From JACVRW01 sp963814095 (GTDB taxonomy: Bacteria; Actinomycetota; Thermoleophilia; Solirubrobacterales; Thermoleophilaceae): a stretch of 64,000 nt of DNA. Under the pieces are notes generated by a model. It saw only the letters and a program-made list of their open reading frames with translations. It did no database searches and was not told the DNA's origin. The first letter of the stretch is position 1; every line of letters starts with the position of its first letter. Of this stretch, positions 33,500 to 41,418 are shown piece after piece. The translations under genes were made by a program, and so were the position numbers. The stretch is taken from positions 248,001-312,000 of the forward strand of contig CAWFBT010000006.1 of assembly GCA_963814095.1 (NCBI GenBank), given 5' to 3'.

Positions 33500-34876
33500 A
33501 TGACCGAGCCCTTCAGCGCGCCGAGCTCCCGCGAGGACGTCGAGCGCCACATCAGCGACCACGACGTCGAGTTCCTGTTCGCGCAGTTCGTCGACATGCA
33601 CGGCAAGCCGAGCGCCAAGCTCGTGCCGGCGACGCACCTGGACGGGCTCCTGTCAGACGGCGCGGGCTTCGCGGGGTTCGCCGCCGGCGCCATCGGCCAG
33701 CAGCCCAACGACCCCGACATGGCGGCGATGCCGGACGTGCGCTCGCTCACCCCGTTGCCGTGGAGGCCGAACGTGGCGCGCATCGCCTGCGACGTGCACG
33801 TCGAGGGCGAGGAGTGGCCCTACTGCCCGCGCACGATCCTGCGCCGCCAGCTCGACCGCGCGCGCGAGCTCGGCTACGAGTTCATGCTCGGCGCCGAGCT
33901 CGAGTACTTCCTCGTGCGCATGCGCGAGGACGGCTCGATCGAGCTCGCCGACCCGCTCGACACACTCGACCAGCCCTGTTACGACATGCGCGCGCTCACG
34001 CGCAACCTCGACTTCATGTCGGAGGTCTCCCGCTACGTGACGCAGCTCGGCTGGAACAACTACGCGAACGACCACGAGGACGCCAACGGTCAGTTCGAGC
34101 AGAACTTCGAGTTCGCCGACGCGCTCACCACCTCCGACCGCGCGATCTTCTTTCGCTACATGGTCGAGTCGCTCGCCCAGGAGCGCGGGCTGATCGCGAC
34201 CTTCATGCCGAAGCCGTTCGGCCACCTCACCGGCAACGGCTGCCACTTCCACATGAGCCTCTGGAAGGACGGCGAGAACGTCTTCGAGTGCGATCCCTCG
34301 GACGACCCGCGCGGGCTCGGGCTGACCGAGACGGCGTACAACTTCATCGGCGGGCTGAAGGCGCACGCCAAGGCCTATATCGCGCTCACCGCGCCGACCA
34401 TCAGCTCCTACAAGCGGCTCGTCGTCGGCACGCGCAGCGGCTCGAGCTGGGCCCCGGTCTACGTGAGCTACGGCTACAACAACCGCACCCAGATGCTGCG
34501 CATCCCGGCCGCGGGACGGGTCGAGGACCGCACGGTCGACGGGTCATGCAACCCCTACCTGGCGGCCACGGCGGTCCTGGCCGCCGGCCTCGACGGGATC
34601 GAGCGGGGGCTGGACGCCGGCGACCCGACCACCGAGCTCAACCTGCACGAGCTGAGCGAGGAGCGGCGTGCCGAGCTCGGCGTCGAGCTGCTGCCGGCGA
34701 ACCTGCTCGACGCCACGCGGGAGCTCGAGCGCTGCGACGTGCTGCGCAAGGCCTTCGGCCACACCGGCCGCGAGGACTACGTCGACTACTTCGTGAAGAC
34801 GAAGCGCGACGAGTGGGACGAGTGGCACAACCAGGTCAGCCGGTGGGAGGTCGACCGCTACCTCCAGCTTTTCTAG
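33500..34876 (+). CDS. Type III glutamine synthetase / gamma-glutamylmethylamide synthetase-like (GlnT/GmaS)
   Basis: 458 residues. It has the glutamine synthetase fold: VEFLFAQFVDMHGKPSAKLVPATHL, GAELEYFLV (metal Glu), ANGQFEQNFEFADALTTSDR, GNGCHFHMSLW (metal His) and SGSSWAPVYVSYGYNNRTQMLRIP. The DPLDTLDQPCYDMRALTRNLDFM stretch is typical of GlnT and of GmaS of methylotrophs, which ligate ammonia or methylamine to glutamate. Divergent from the Glx/Mgs-like genes; in methylotrophs gmaS adjoins mgsABC. Sequence alone does not fix the amine substrate. Confidence 0.85.
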   Translation: MTEPFSAPSSREDVERHISDHDVEFLFAQFVDMHGKPSAKLVPATHLDGLLSDGAGFAGFAAGAIGQQPNDPDMAAMPDVRSLTPLPWRPNVARIACDVHVEGEEWPYCPRTILRRQLDRARELGYEFMLGAELEYFLVRMREDGSIELADPLDTLDQPCYDMRALTRNLDFMSEVSRYVTQLGWNNYANDHEDANGQFEQNFEFADALTTSDRAIFFRYMVESLAQERGLIATFMPKPFGHLTGNGCHFHMSLWKDGENVFECDPSDDPRGLGLTETAYNFIGGLKAHAKAYIALTAPTISSYKRLVVGTRSGSSWAPVYVSYGYNNRTQMLRIPAAGRVEDRTVDGSCNPYLAATAVLAAGLDGIERGLDAGDPTTELNLHELSEERRAELGVELLPANLLDATRELERCDVLRKAFGHTGREDYVDYFVKTKRDEWDEWHNQVSRWEVDRYLQLF

Positions 34877-34911
34877 GCCGGCTGAGCCCTCATCCGAGCT
34901 CGGCTCACCTA

Positions 34912-34946
34912 CCCGACTTGATGTCGCAGGACGACACAAAGTCGGG
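34912..34946. terminator. Bipartite stem-loop between convergent glnT-like and antiporter genes
   Basis: CCCGACTT pairs with AAGTCGGG; inside it TGTCG pairs with CGACA around a CAGGA loop, with a 2x2 internal bulge. It lies between two convergent stops (34876 and 34959) and can work for both strands. No clear U-tract. Confidence 0.6.
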
Positions 34947-34958
34947 CCGGTGGCGAGA

Positions 34959-36212
34959 CTAGGCGGCCTGCTGGCCGGCCGGCGCCGTCGGCACCGCCTT
35001 CGTGCGCGGCTCCAGCAGCCCCAGCCGTTTCGCGAGCCACGGCGCCGGCAGCGCCTGCAGCAGCAGCGTGAGCACGACCGCCAGCGCCACGACGCTGGCG
35101 AGCACGTCGATGTGTGGAACTCCGAGGCCGGCGAGCACGCCGACGAGCGCCGCCGGGATCACTCCGGTCTCGCGTGACCAGCACAGGAACGCGATCTCGT
35201 TCCGCTCCCAGCCTCCGCCGCGGTCCGGCAGCACGCAGGCGAGCACGGTGATCGGCCGCGCGATGAGCAACAGCACGGCCAGCACGGCCAGTGCCGGCAG
35301 CAGGTTGCCGCCGAGATCGTCGAACGGGATGTTCGCGCCCAATACGACGAAGACGATCAGCGTCACGATGTCGGCCAGGTTGAACGCGAACGCGTGCGTG
35401 TCGACCTCGTGCGGTGAATGCATCGCGAGACCGAGGTGCTCCATGTTGCCCACGATCAGACCGGCCAGGAACGCGCCGAGGTAGCCGCTGCCGCCGGCGC
35501 TGTCGAGCGAGAAGAAGCTGATCGTCACGACGGCGAGCACCGCGATCGCCGAGCTCTCGCGCCACACCCCCGAGCGCTGGCTCGCGATCGCCGCCGAGAG
35601 CAGGACACCCGCCACGATCCCGATCACGGTCGAGATCCCGAGGTCGACGGCGAACTCGGTCACGGGCTCGGCGAACGAGCTCTCGCCGGTGAGCACGATG
35701 CCGGCGAGCGCAAGCGCGAGCGCCGCCCCGGTCGGGTCGTTGAGCGCCGACTCGGCGATCACGGTCTGCGCCACCTTCGGCCGCAGCCGCGAGCGGGCGA
35801 AGAGCGGGATCAGGATCGCCGGGTCGGTCGGCGAGAGCACGGCGCCGACCAGGAAGGCCGAGGACCAGGGCAGGTCGAAGGCGAAGTGCGCGGCGACGCC
35901 GACGACGAGCGTCGTGATCAAGATGCCCGGCACGGCGAGCATCCCGAGCGAGACCCAGACCTTGCGCAGCAGCGGCAGCGACAGGGTCAGGCCGCCGTAG
36001 AAGAGGATCATCGAGACGCCCAGCGTGAACATCAGCTGCGCCCCGAGCGACTCGAATGGGACGTCGACCACGTCGAGCACGGACGGGCCGAGGAGCGCGC
36101 CGAGCGCGACCAGCAGCAGGATCTCGGGCACCCGCAGGAGCGACGCGAGGAGGCGCGCCACGAGCGCCGCGATCAGCAGCAGGCTGAGCGTGAGCAGAAC
36201 GTCGTCGGTCAC
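34959..36212 (-). CDS. Monovalent cation:proton antiporter (CPA1/CPA2 family)
   Basis: 417 residues, about 12 membrane spans. LLRVPEILLLVALGALLGPSVLD, the ion-site motif GAVLSPTDPAILIPLF, VIAESALNDPTGAALALALAG (ND pair) and SRETGVIPAALVGVLAGLG are typical of NhaP-like Na+/H+ or K+/H+ exchangers. There is no C-terminal TrkA domain. GTG 36212 overlaps the stop of the upstream sensor-like gene (GTGA), so the two are translated together. Confidence 0.88.
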   Translation of the reverse strand: MTDDVLLTLSLLLIAALVARLLASLLRVPEILLLVALGALLGPSVLDVVDVPFESLGAQLMFTLGVSMILFYGGLTLSLPLLRKVWVSLGMLAVPGILITTLVVGVAAHFAFDLPWSSAFLVGAVLSPTDPAILIPLFARSRLRPKVAQTVIAESALNDPTGAALALALAGIVLTGESSFAEPVTEFAVDLGISTVIGIVAGVLLSAAIASQRSGVWRESSAIAVLAVVTISFFSLDSAGGSGYLGAFLAGLIVGNMEHLGLAMHSPHEVDTHAFAFNLADIVTLIVFVVLGANIPFDDLGGNLLPALAVLAVLLLIARPITVLACVLPDRGGGWERNEIAFLCWSRETGVIPAALVGVLAGLGVPHIDVLASVVALAVVLTLLLQALPAPWLAKRLGLLEPRTKAVPTAPAGQQAA

Positions 36213-36866
36213 GCCTGCGGCGCGCGCCTCTGACGCTCGCCCTCGAGCGCCATACGCGCGAGGTCGCTCGCGGTGAGCAGCAGCAGCACGATCACGACGG
36301 CGGCGCCGAGCGCGACGGCGACCAGCCGCCGGCGCACGTCGTCCTGAGCGTCGTCGAAGGCTGCCTCGGTTGCCCCCGCCTGCTGGGCCTCGTACGCCGC
36401 GAGCCGCTCCGCCGTCCCCGCCGTCTGCTCGAAGATCTCGAGCTCGGGGCCGAGCAGGATCCGCTTCGTGACCTCCTCGCGCCCGGCTCTGCAGCGCGTT
36501 CCAGGAGCGCTCGTCGAGGCGCATGAAGGCGGCGAAGCCGGCCTCGAACTCGCGCAGCAGCTGGCGCTCGCGCGGCTCCGTCAGGCGCTCGTTCGCCTCG
36601 CGCAGGTCGCGCCGGAAGTCGGCCACGGAGCTCTCGAAGAGCGGGCGCGACGCGCCGTCGTCGTAGCCCCAGACGGTCTGCCAGCCGTTCACGTCCGTCA
36701 TGCCGAACTTCAGCTCGAGCGCAAGCGCGCGATGGGCGGCGCGCTCCTGGACCTCGTCGAAGCGGTCGTCCAGCGTGTTCTGTCCGTGCAGGGCGACGGC
36801 GATGGTCGCGAGCGGCCCCAGCACCGTCAGCGCGATCGCGAGGTAGAGCTTCGCGCGGATCGTCAC
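36209..36866 (-). CDS. Orphan 4-helix-bundle sensor-like membrane protein, one frameshift
   Basis: About 218 residues after repair. One N-terminal membrane helix (LYLAIALTVLGPLATIAVAL), an extracytoplasmic helical bundle of about 150 residues (GMTDVNGWQTVWGYDDG, LLREFEAGFAAFMRLD), then a second helix LVAVALGAAVVIVLLLL and about 20 basic residues to the stop. This is the topology of a 4HB_MCP sensor without any HAMP output, kinase or methyl-accepting domain. An extra base near 36472-36490 breaks the frame; after its removal the frame runs to TGA 36209, overlapping the antiporter start. Confidence 0.6.
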
Positions 36867-36889
36867 GGCGCCCAGCCAGCGGCTATAGG

Positions 36890-37114
36890 GTGACTCGCCA
36901 CGTGATCCTGTTCGTGCTCATCGGCGAGTTGCCGATCCTCCTGCTGCTTGCGCTGCTGGGCATGTGCTACCTCACGGGGATCGAGCTGCGCAACGAGCCG
37001 GACCCGTTCCTGATCAAGGCGTGGTGGGTCCTGCTCGTGTTCCTGACGAACATCATCGGCTTCGGCGCGTTCTGGATCTGGCTGACGCTGCGCCGCCGGC
37101 GCCGGAGCGCCTGA
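36890..37114 (+). CDS. Small two-span membrane protein
   Basis: 74 residues from GTG 36890. Two hydrophobic helices (VILFVLIGELPILLLLALLG and AWWVLLVFLTNIIGFGAFWIWL) are joined by a short acidic loop, and the chain ends in Arg-rich residues. Divergent from the sensor-like gene by 23 bases and convergent with the PucR gene. It resembles small PLDc_N/DUF-type membrane proteins but no family is certain. Confidence 0.55.
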   Translation: MTRHVILFVLIGELPILLLLALLGMCYLTGIELRNEPDPFLIKAWWVLLVFLTNIIGFGAFWIWLTLRRRRRSA

Positions 37115-37122
37115 GCCCGGCC

Positions 37123-38889
37123 TCACGCGCCGCCCTCCTCGCGCACGTGCCGCAGCCGCGCGACCTTCAGCGCGAGCTCGAGCGAGAGCAGGTCCTCCTC
37201 GCGCAGGTCGAGCTTCGTGATCTGCTGGATGCGCTCGAGCCGCTGGCGCACGGTGTTGGGGTGGATGTAGAGGGCGCGGGCGCTCGCCGCGACGCTGCAG
37301 CGGGCGGTGAGGTAGCGCTCGAGCGTGTCGACGAGGTTCGCGTTGCGGTCGCGGTCGTAGTCGATCAGCGCGCTCACGGCCTGGCCGTAGCGATCGCGCG
37401 GGGCCTCGTCGAGCTCGAGGTTGACCAGGTAGCGGTAGGCACCGAGCCGCTCGTAGGAGACCGCGCCGCCGGCGGCGGCGAGCGACCGGGCGATCCGCGC
37501 GGCGTCGGCAGCCTCGCGCATGCGCCGGCGTGCGCTGGCGGCGCCGCGCTCGGCGTCGCTCACGCCGATGTCGACGCCCAGCTCCGCGCCGAGCTCGTCA
37601 CAGGCGAGCCGCAGCTGCTCGGTGGCGCCCTGGTCGAGCGCGGGCAGGGGCACCAGCGCGCGCAGCGAGTCGTGCCGGGCGTCGAAGAAGGCGCGCCTGT
37701 GGAGGCGCCGCAGGCGCGACTGCACCCGGGCGGCCAGCTCCGGCCAGGGCGCCTCCTGAGCCGCGGGCGCTCGCTCGGCGTGCAGGAAGACGTGCCGGCG
37801 GCTCAGGTCGCAGCGCGCCTCGCCCGCCTTCACCTCGGCGGTCTGAACCGACCCGGCGGCGAGCGCCTCGAACATGTCCTTGACGATGTTCTCGGCCGTC
37901 AGGCGCTCGATCAGCTCGGCCTTCTTCAGCCCGACCGCCGTCTGGTTCGCGACGGCGCGCAGCAGCCCAACGTCCTCCTCGCCGAAGGAGCGCCCGCTGA
38001 GGCCGCAGCAGAGCAGGCCAAGCTGCTCGTCACCCGCGGTCAGCGGCGCGGCGAGCAGCCGCTCGCCGTCGGCGGAGTCGCTGGCCGCGTCGCCACCGCG
38101 GACCATGTCGAGCAGGAGCGCCGCCCGTCCTGGGCGGGGCGTCGCACCCTCCGGCTCCGGTGGGTCGGCCGCGGCCAGCACGAGCTCGTCGGCCTCGTGG
38201 TCGAGCCGCCAGATCTGGCAGGTGTCGGCGCCGAGCAGCTCGCGCGCGCCGCGCGTGACGGCGTCGTGCAGATCCTCGCGCAGCGTCACGGCGGCGAGCG
38301 CCTGGCTCAGGCGCGTGAGCGTCGTGAGGGCATCGACTCGCCGGCGCGTCTCCTCGTAGAGCTGCGCGTTCTCGATCGCGCCCGCCGTGAGCGAGGCGGT
38401 GTGCACGAGGAACTTGAGGACGTCGTCGTCGAACTCGCGCGGCGCCTCGGTGTGCAGGACCACCACGCCGATCACGGCCCCGGAGCGGTAGAGCAGGGGC
38501 ACTGCGACCATCGATTGGAAGCGTTCCTCCTCGAGCTCCGGCACGTACTTCATGCGCGGGTCCTCCATCGCCCGCTCGCGGATGAACTCGGGCGTGCGCG
38601 TGCGCGCGACCCAGCCGGTCAGTCCCTCGTCCAGGCCCCACTCGAGCTGGCCCACGAGGTGCGCGTAGGGCGGCGAGGCGGCCTCGAGCACGAGCCGCTC
38701 CCCCTTGAGGAAGTAGATGAAGGCGGCGTGGCAGCGGGTGGCGTCGGTGGCGATCTCGATGATCCCGGCCAGCACCCGCTCCAGGGCCAGCGAGGACGAG
38801 ACGGTCTTGATGACCGCGTACAGCGTCTCGTTCTCACGGCGCACGCGGTCGAGGACATCGCCGCCTCCGGTGACCGGTGAGACCGTCAT
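37123..38889 (-). CDS. GAF-GAF-PucR/CdaR-type transcriptional regulator
   Basis: 588 residues from ATG 38889 (GGAGG upstream). Two GAF domains cover about 25-190 and 200-350. A less conserved middle resembles the PucR GGDEF-like region, and the C-terminal helix-turn-helix is YLTARCSVAASARALYIHPNTVRQRLERIQQITKLDL. PucR-type regulators control purine, sugar-diacid or nitrogen catabolism. It is divergent from the ammonium transporter gene across 212 bases holding a CCCACAC..GGGCG site, so it probably governs nitrogen use. Confidence 0.88.
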   Translation of the reverse strand: MTVSPVTGGGDVLDRVRRENETLYAVIKTVSSSLALERVLAGIIEIATDATRCHAAFIYFLKGERLVLEAASPPYAHLVGQLEWGLDEGLTGWVARTRTPEFIRERAMEDPRMKYVPELEEERFQSMVAVPLLYRSGAVIGVVVLHTEAPREFDDDVLKFLVHTASLTAGAIENAQLYEETRRRVDALTTLTRLSQALAAVTLREDLHDAVTRGARELLGADTCQIWRLDHEADELVLAAADPPEPEGATPRPGRAALLLDMVRGGDAASDSADGERLLAAPLTAGDEQLGLLCCGLSGRSFGEEDVGLLRAVANQTAVGLKKAELIERLTAENIVKDMFEALAAGSVQTAEVKAGEARCDLSRRHVFLHAERAPAAQEAPWPELAARVQSRLRRLHRRAFFDARHDSLRALVPLPALDQGATEQLRLACDELGAELGVDIGVSDAERGAASARRRMREAADAARIARSLAAAGGAVSYERLGAYRYLVNLELDEAPRDRYGQAVSALIDYDRDRNANLVDTLERYLTARCSVAASARALYIHPNTVRQRLERIQQITKLDLREEDLLSLELALKVARLRHVREEGGA

Positions 38890-38950
38890 GCGAGCCCTCC
38901 TTTCGTCGCGGCATCGTAGCCGGGCCGCCGCGCAGCCCCTATGTGAGCAT

Positions 38951-38967
38951 CCCACACTCGTAGGGCG
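38951..38967. promoter_or_regulatory. CCCACAC..GGGCG site upstream of amt
   Basis: CCCACACTCGTAGGGCG, matching 14 of 17 bases with the site at 33408-33424. It lies in the amt/pucR-like divergent region, 62 bases from the regulator start. Probably the operator of that regulator or another nitrogen regulator. Confidence 0.45.
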
Positions 38968-39101
38968 AGAAAGCTGTGCGCAGGTCACATTGCGGCGTCG
39001 ACTCTGGCGCGATTACGGTCGCCCGGTCAGGTGACTTGTGATGTCCGCTTCATGAGGGATGCTGCGCACGACATGACGGCAGGGGCCGCCGGGAGGGCTG
39101 C

Positions 39102-40544
39102 ATGATCGATTTCGTCATCGCTCAGGTGGGGAACCTGGAGGAAGCCGCTCCGGCCGAGGGCCTGACCCGCGACAGCGTCATCCTGGGCGAGCAGTTCTAC
39201 TTCTTCACGGTCGTGCTCATGTGGCTCATCCACGCGGGCTTCATGACCTACGAGGCGGGCGTGGTGCGGCGCAAGAACGTGCTCGCCACGGCGATGAAGA
39301 ACATCCTGACGATCGCGGTCGTCACGCCGACCTTCTACTACGTCGGCTGGTGGATCTACAACTGCAACCAGCCGGGCTTCCCGCCGATCGGGCCCGAACT
39401 CGAGCGACTTCACGGCGCTCGCCTGCCAGGGCGGCATCCCCTGGTCGGACAGCTTCGGGCCGAACCTGACGAACAACATCAACCTGATCTTCTTCCTGGC
39501 CTTCCTGCTGTTCTCCTGGACGACCGCCTCGATCATGTCCGGAGCGCTGCTCGAGCGGGTGCGGCTGTCGGCCTACCTCGTCCTGGCCTGCCTGCTCGGC
39601 TCGGTGGTTTGGATCCTCGACGCGGCCTGGGGCTGGAGCGCGGGCGGCTGGCTGACCCTGCGCTTCGGCTTCCACGACTCGATCGCGTCGGGCGTCGTCC
39701 ACGGCGTGGCGGGAGCGTTCACGCTCGGCGTCCTCTTCAACCTCGGGCCGCGAATAGGGAAGTACACCCGCGACGGCCTCGCGCGAGCGTTCCGCCCGCA
39801 CGACCTGCACCGCACGCTGCTCGGGCTGATGCTGATCTTCACGGGCTTCTACGCCTTCTACGGCGCCTGCCTCGTGATCTCGTCGACCGTCTTCCCGGGC
39901 TGGGCGAACATCTACCTGTCGCCGACCACGCTCGGAACGATCACGATGGTGATCACCTTCGGCTTCGCGGGCGGCTTCACCGGCGGTTACTTCGCCTCGC
40001 GCGGCGATCCGTTCTGGACCGTCTCCGGCGGTCTCGCCGGCGTGATCAGCGTCTCCGCGGGCGCGGACGTCTACGCGCCGACGCTCGCCTACCTGATCGC
40101 GATCGTGTCCGCGGCGCTGGCCGTGTACGTCGGCGAACTGGATCGAGAAGAAGATGCGGGTCGACGACGTCGTCGGCGCCGTCGCCGTGCACGGCTTCGC
40201 GGGCTTCCTCGGCGTGCTCTGGGTGGGCGTGTTCGCCGCCGGCTACCCCACCGGGCTCAACAACGTCGACAGCTCGCTCGGCGGGCAGCTGATCGGGATC
40301 GCCACCTTCCTGCCGCTCGGCTTCCTCAGCGGCTGGGTGGCCTCGTGGATTCTCAAGAAGCTGAACCTGCTGCAGGGTGCCGCCCGAGGTCGAGCTCGAG
40401 GGCCTCGACGTGGTCGAGTATCACCAGGACCTGTACCTGCCCGAGGTGGCGGCCGTGCGCGAGCGCATCATCGAGCCCGACGGCACGATCGTGGAGGCCG
40501 AGGCGATCATTGCGGAGGCCCACAGCGAGGTGATCCGACGGTGA
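39102..40544 (+). CDS. amt: Ammonium transporter, three frameshifts
   Basis: About 480 residues after repair; trimeric Amt/MEP channel of the cytoplasmic membrane, eleven spans. LMWLIHAGFMTYEAGVVRRKN, SGVVHGVAGAFTLGVLFNLGPR (His-pair region), FTGFYAFYGACLVIS, FGFAGGFTGGYFASRG and VHGFAGFLGVLWVGVFAAGYP are present. One extra base each at 39393-39395, about 40134 and about 40374 must be removed. The C-terminus ends in a polar tail (EGLDVVEYHQDLYLPE) that may gate transport. No glnK (P-II) gene follows, unlike most amt loci. Confidence 0.87.
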
Positions 40545-40560
40545 CACGAGGGGAGACGAG

Positions 40561-40890
40561 ATGCCGCTACTGATCGACAGCTCACCTGACTGCGTCGTCC
40601 AGAACGAGGGGGCCACGCCGGCCGACGACTCCGTCGACTTCATCCTGCAGGACCGCTACGCGGACTGCGCGGGCTTCGGCACGTTCATGCCCGGCTCGAC
40701 CTACGGCGAGGACGGCAGCTCGGCCGAGACTCTCTACTACATCCTCACGTGGCTCGGGATCATCGTCACGGTGCTCGCGCTGATCGCGTGGGTCGTCTAC
40801 GAGAACCGCCAGCTCGTCGGCCACGTCGCGCGCATCGGCCGGCGCCCCGCTGAGCCGGACGACCCGCCCCCGGCCCAGCCCGGCGCCTAG
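40561..40890 (+). CDS. Single-span hypothetical protein downstream of amt
   Basis: 109 residues from ATG 40561, 16 bases after amt. The N-terminal 55 residues are acidic and carry two Cys (PDCVV and ADCAGFG) that could form an outside disulfide. One membrane helix (LYYILTWLGIIVTVLALIAWVVY) leads to a Pro-rich cytosolic tail. Position suggests an Amt accessory or a linked transcript. No family recognised. Confidence 0.6.
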   Translation: MPLLIDSSPDCVVQNEGATPADDSVDFILQDRYADCAGFGTFMPGSTYGEDGSSAETLYYILTWLGIIVTVLALIAWVVYENRQLVGHVARIGRRPAEPDDPPPAQPGA

Positions 40891-40904
40891 GAGAAGGAGA
40901 GCCA

Positions 40905-41072
40905 GTGATCGACAACGGCAGCAGCAGGCACCAGATCGAGTTCCCGCCGAAGCAGACCCATGTGAAGGGGTTCGAGGTCGCGATGCTTGCGATTTCGATC
41001 CTGTGCGTGATCATCGTCCTCGTGATCGTGCTGTTCACGAACCTCGGGAACGAGTTCCGTCCAACCCTCTGA
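40905..41072 (+). CDS. Very small single-span membrane protein
   Basis: 55 residues from GTG 40905, with an excellent ribosome site AGGAGAAGGAGAG and 14 bases after the preceding stop. A polar N-terminus (HQIEFPPKQTHVKGFE) is followed by one membrane helix, EVAMLAISILCVIIVLVIVL. It forms a row with amt and the 109-residue protein, so it may be a small transporter-associated subunit. No known family. Confidence 0.6.
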   Translation: MIDNGSSRHQIEFPPKQTHVKGFEVAMLAISILCVIIVLVIVLFTNLGNEFRPTL

Positions 41073-41127
41073 AGCCTCGCGCCCGCGGTCTCTGCCGGCA
41101 GTAACCTGGCCGCGCGTCCTCGTCATC

Positions 41128-41409
41128 GTGGGCGTGTTCGTGCTGGCGCTCGTCGTGGGGCGCGGCTGCCAGCAGTCGCAGGTCCGGATCATCCGAGGAG
41201 CAGGCCATCGTGATCGCCGAGCGCCAGGTGAACTTCGAGCCCGAGCGCACGCAGATCCGGATGCTGCGCCAGGGCCTCAACTCGAAGCCCTACTGGATCG
41301 TGTCGCTGTCGGTCCCCGGCGCGCGGGAGGGCACCTTCCGGCGGCTCGCGACCGTCCAGATCGAGCGCCAACACCGGCAAGCTCGAAGGAAGTCAACCGG
41401 GATTTCTGA
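41128..41409 (+). CDS. Small membrane-anchored PepSY-like protein, three frameshifts
   Basis: About 92 residues after repair. GTG 41128 opens an anchor helix (GVFVLALVVGRG) followed by QQSQVRI. After an extra base near 41194 the frame continues EEQAIVIAERQVNFEPERTQ and KPYWIVSLSVPG. After extra bases near 41362-41366 and 41388 it ends VQIDANTGKLEEVNRDF and stop. The last strand pair (VQIDANTGK) is the PepSY-type hairpin. Three breaks in 280 bases make the start and exact length uncertain. Role unknown; it may belong to the amt transcript. Confidence 0.5.
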   Translation: MGVFVLALVVGRGCQQSQVRIIRGAGHRDRRAPGELRARAHADPDAAPGPQLEALLDRVAVGPRRAGGHLPAARDRPDRAPTPASSKEVNRDF

Positions 41410-41418
41410 GCTGTGGGC

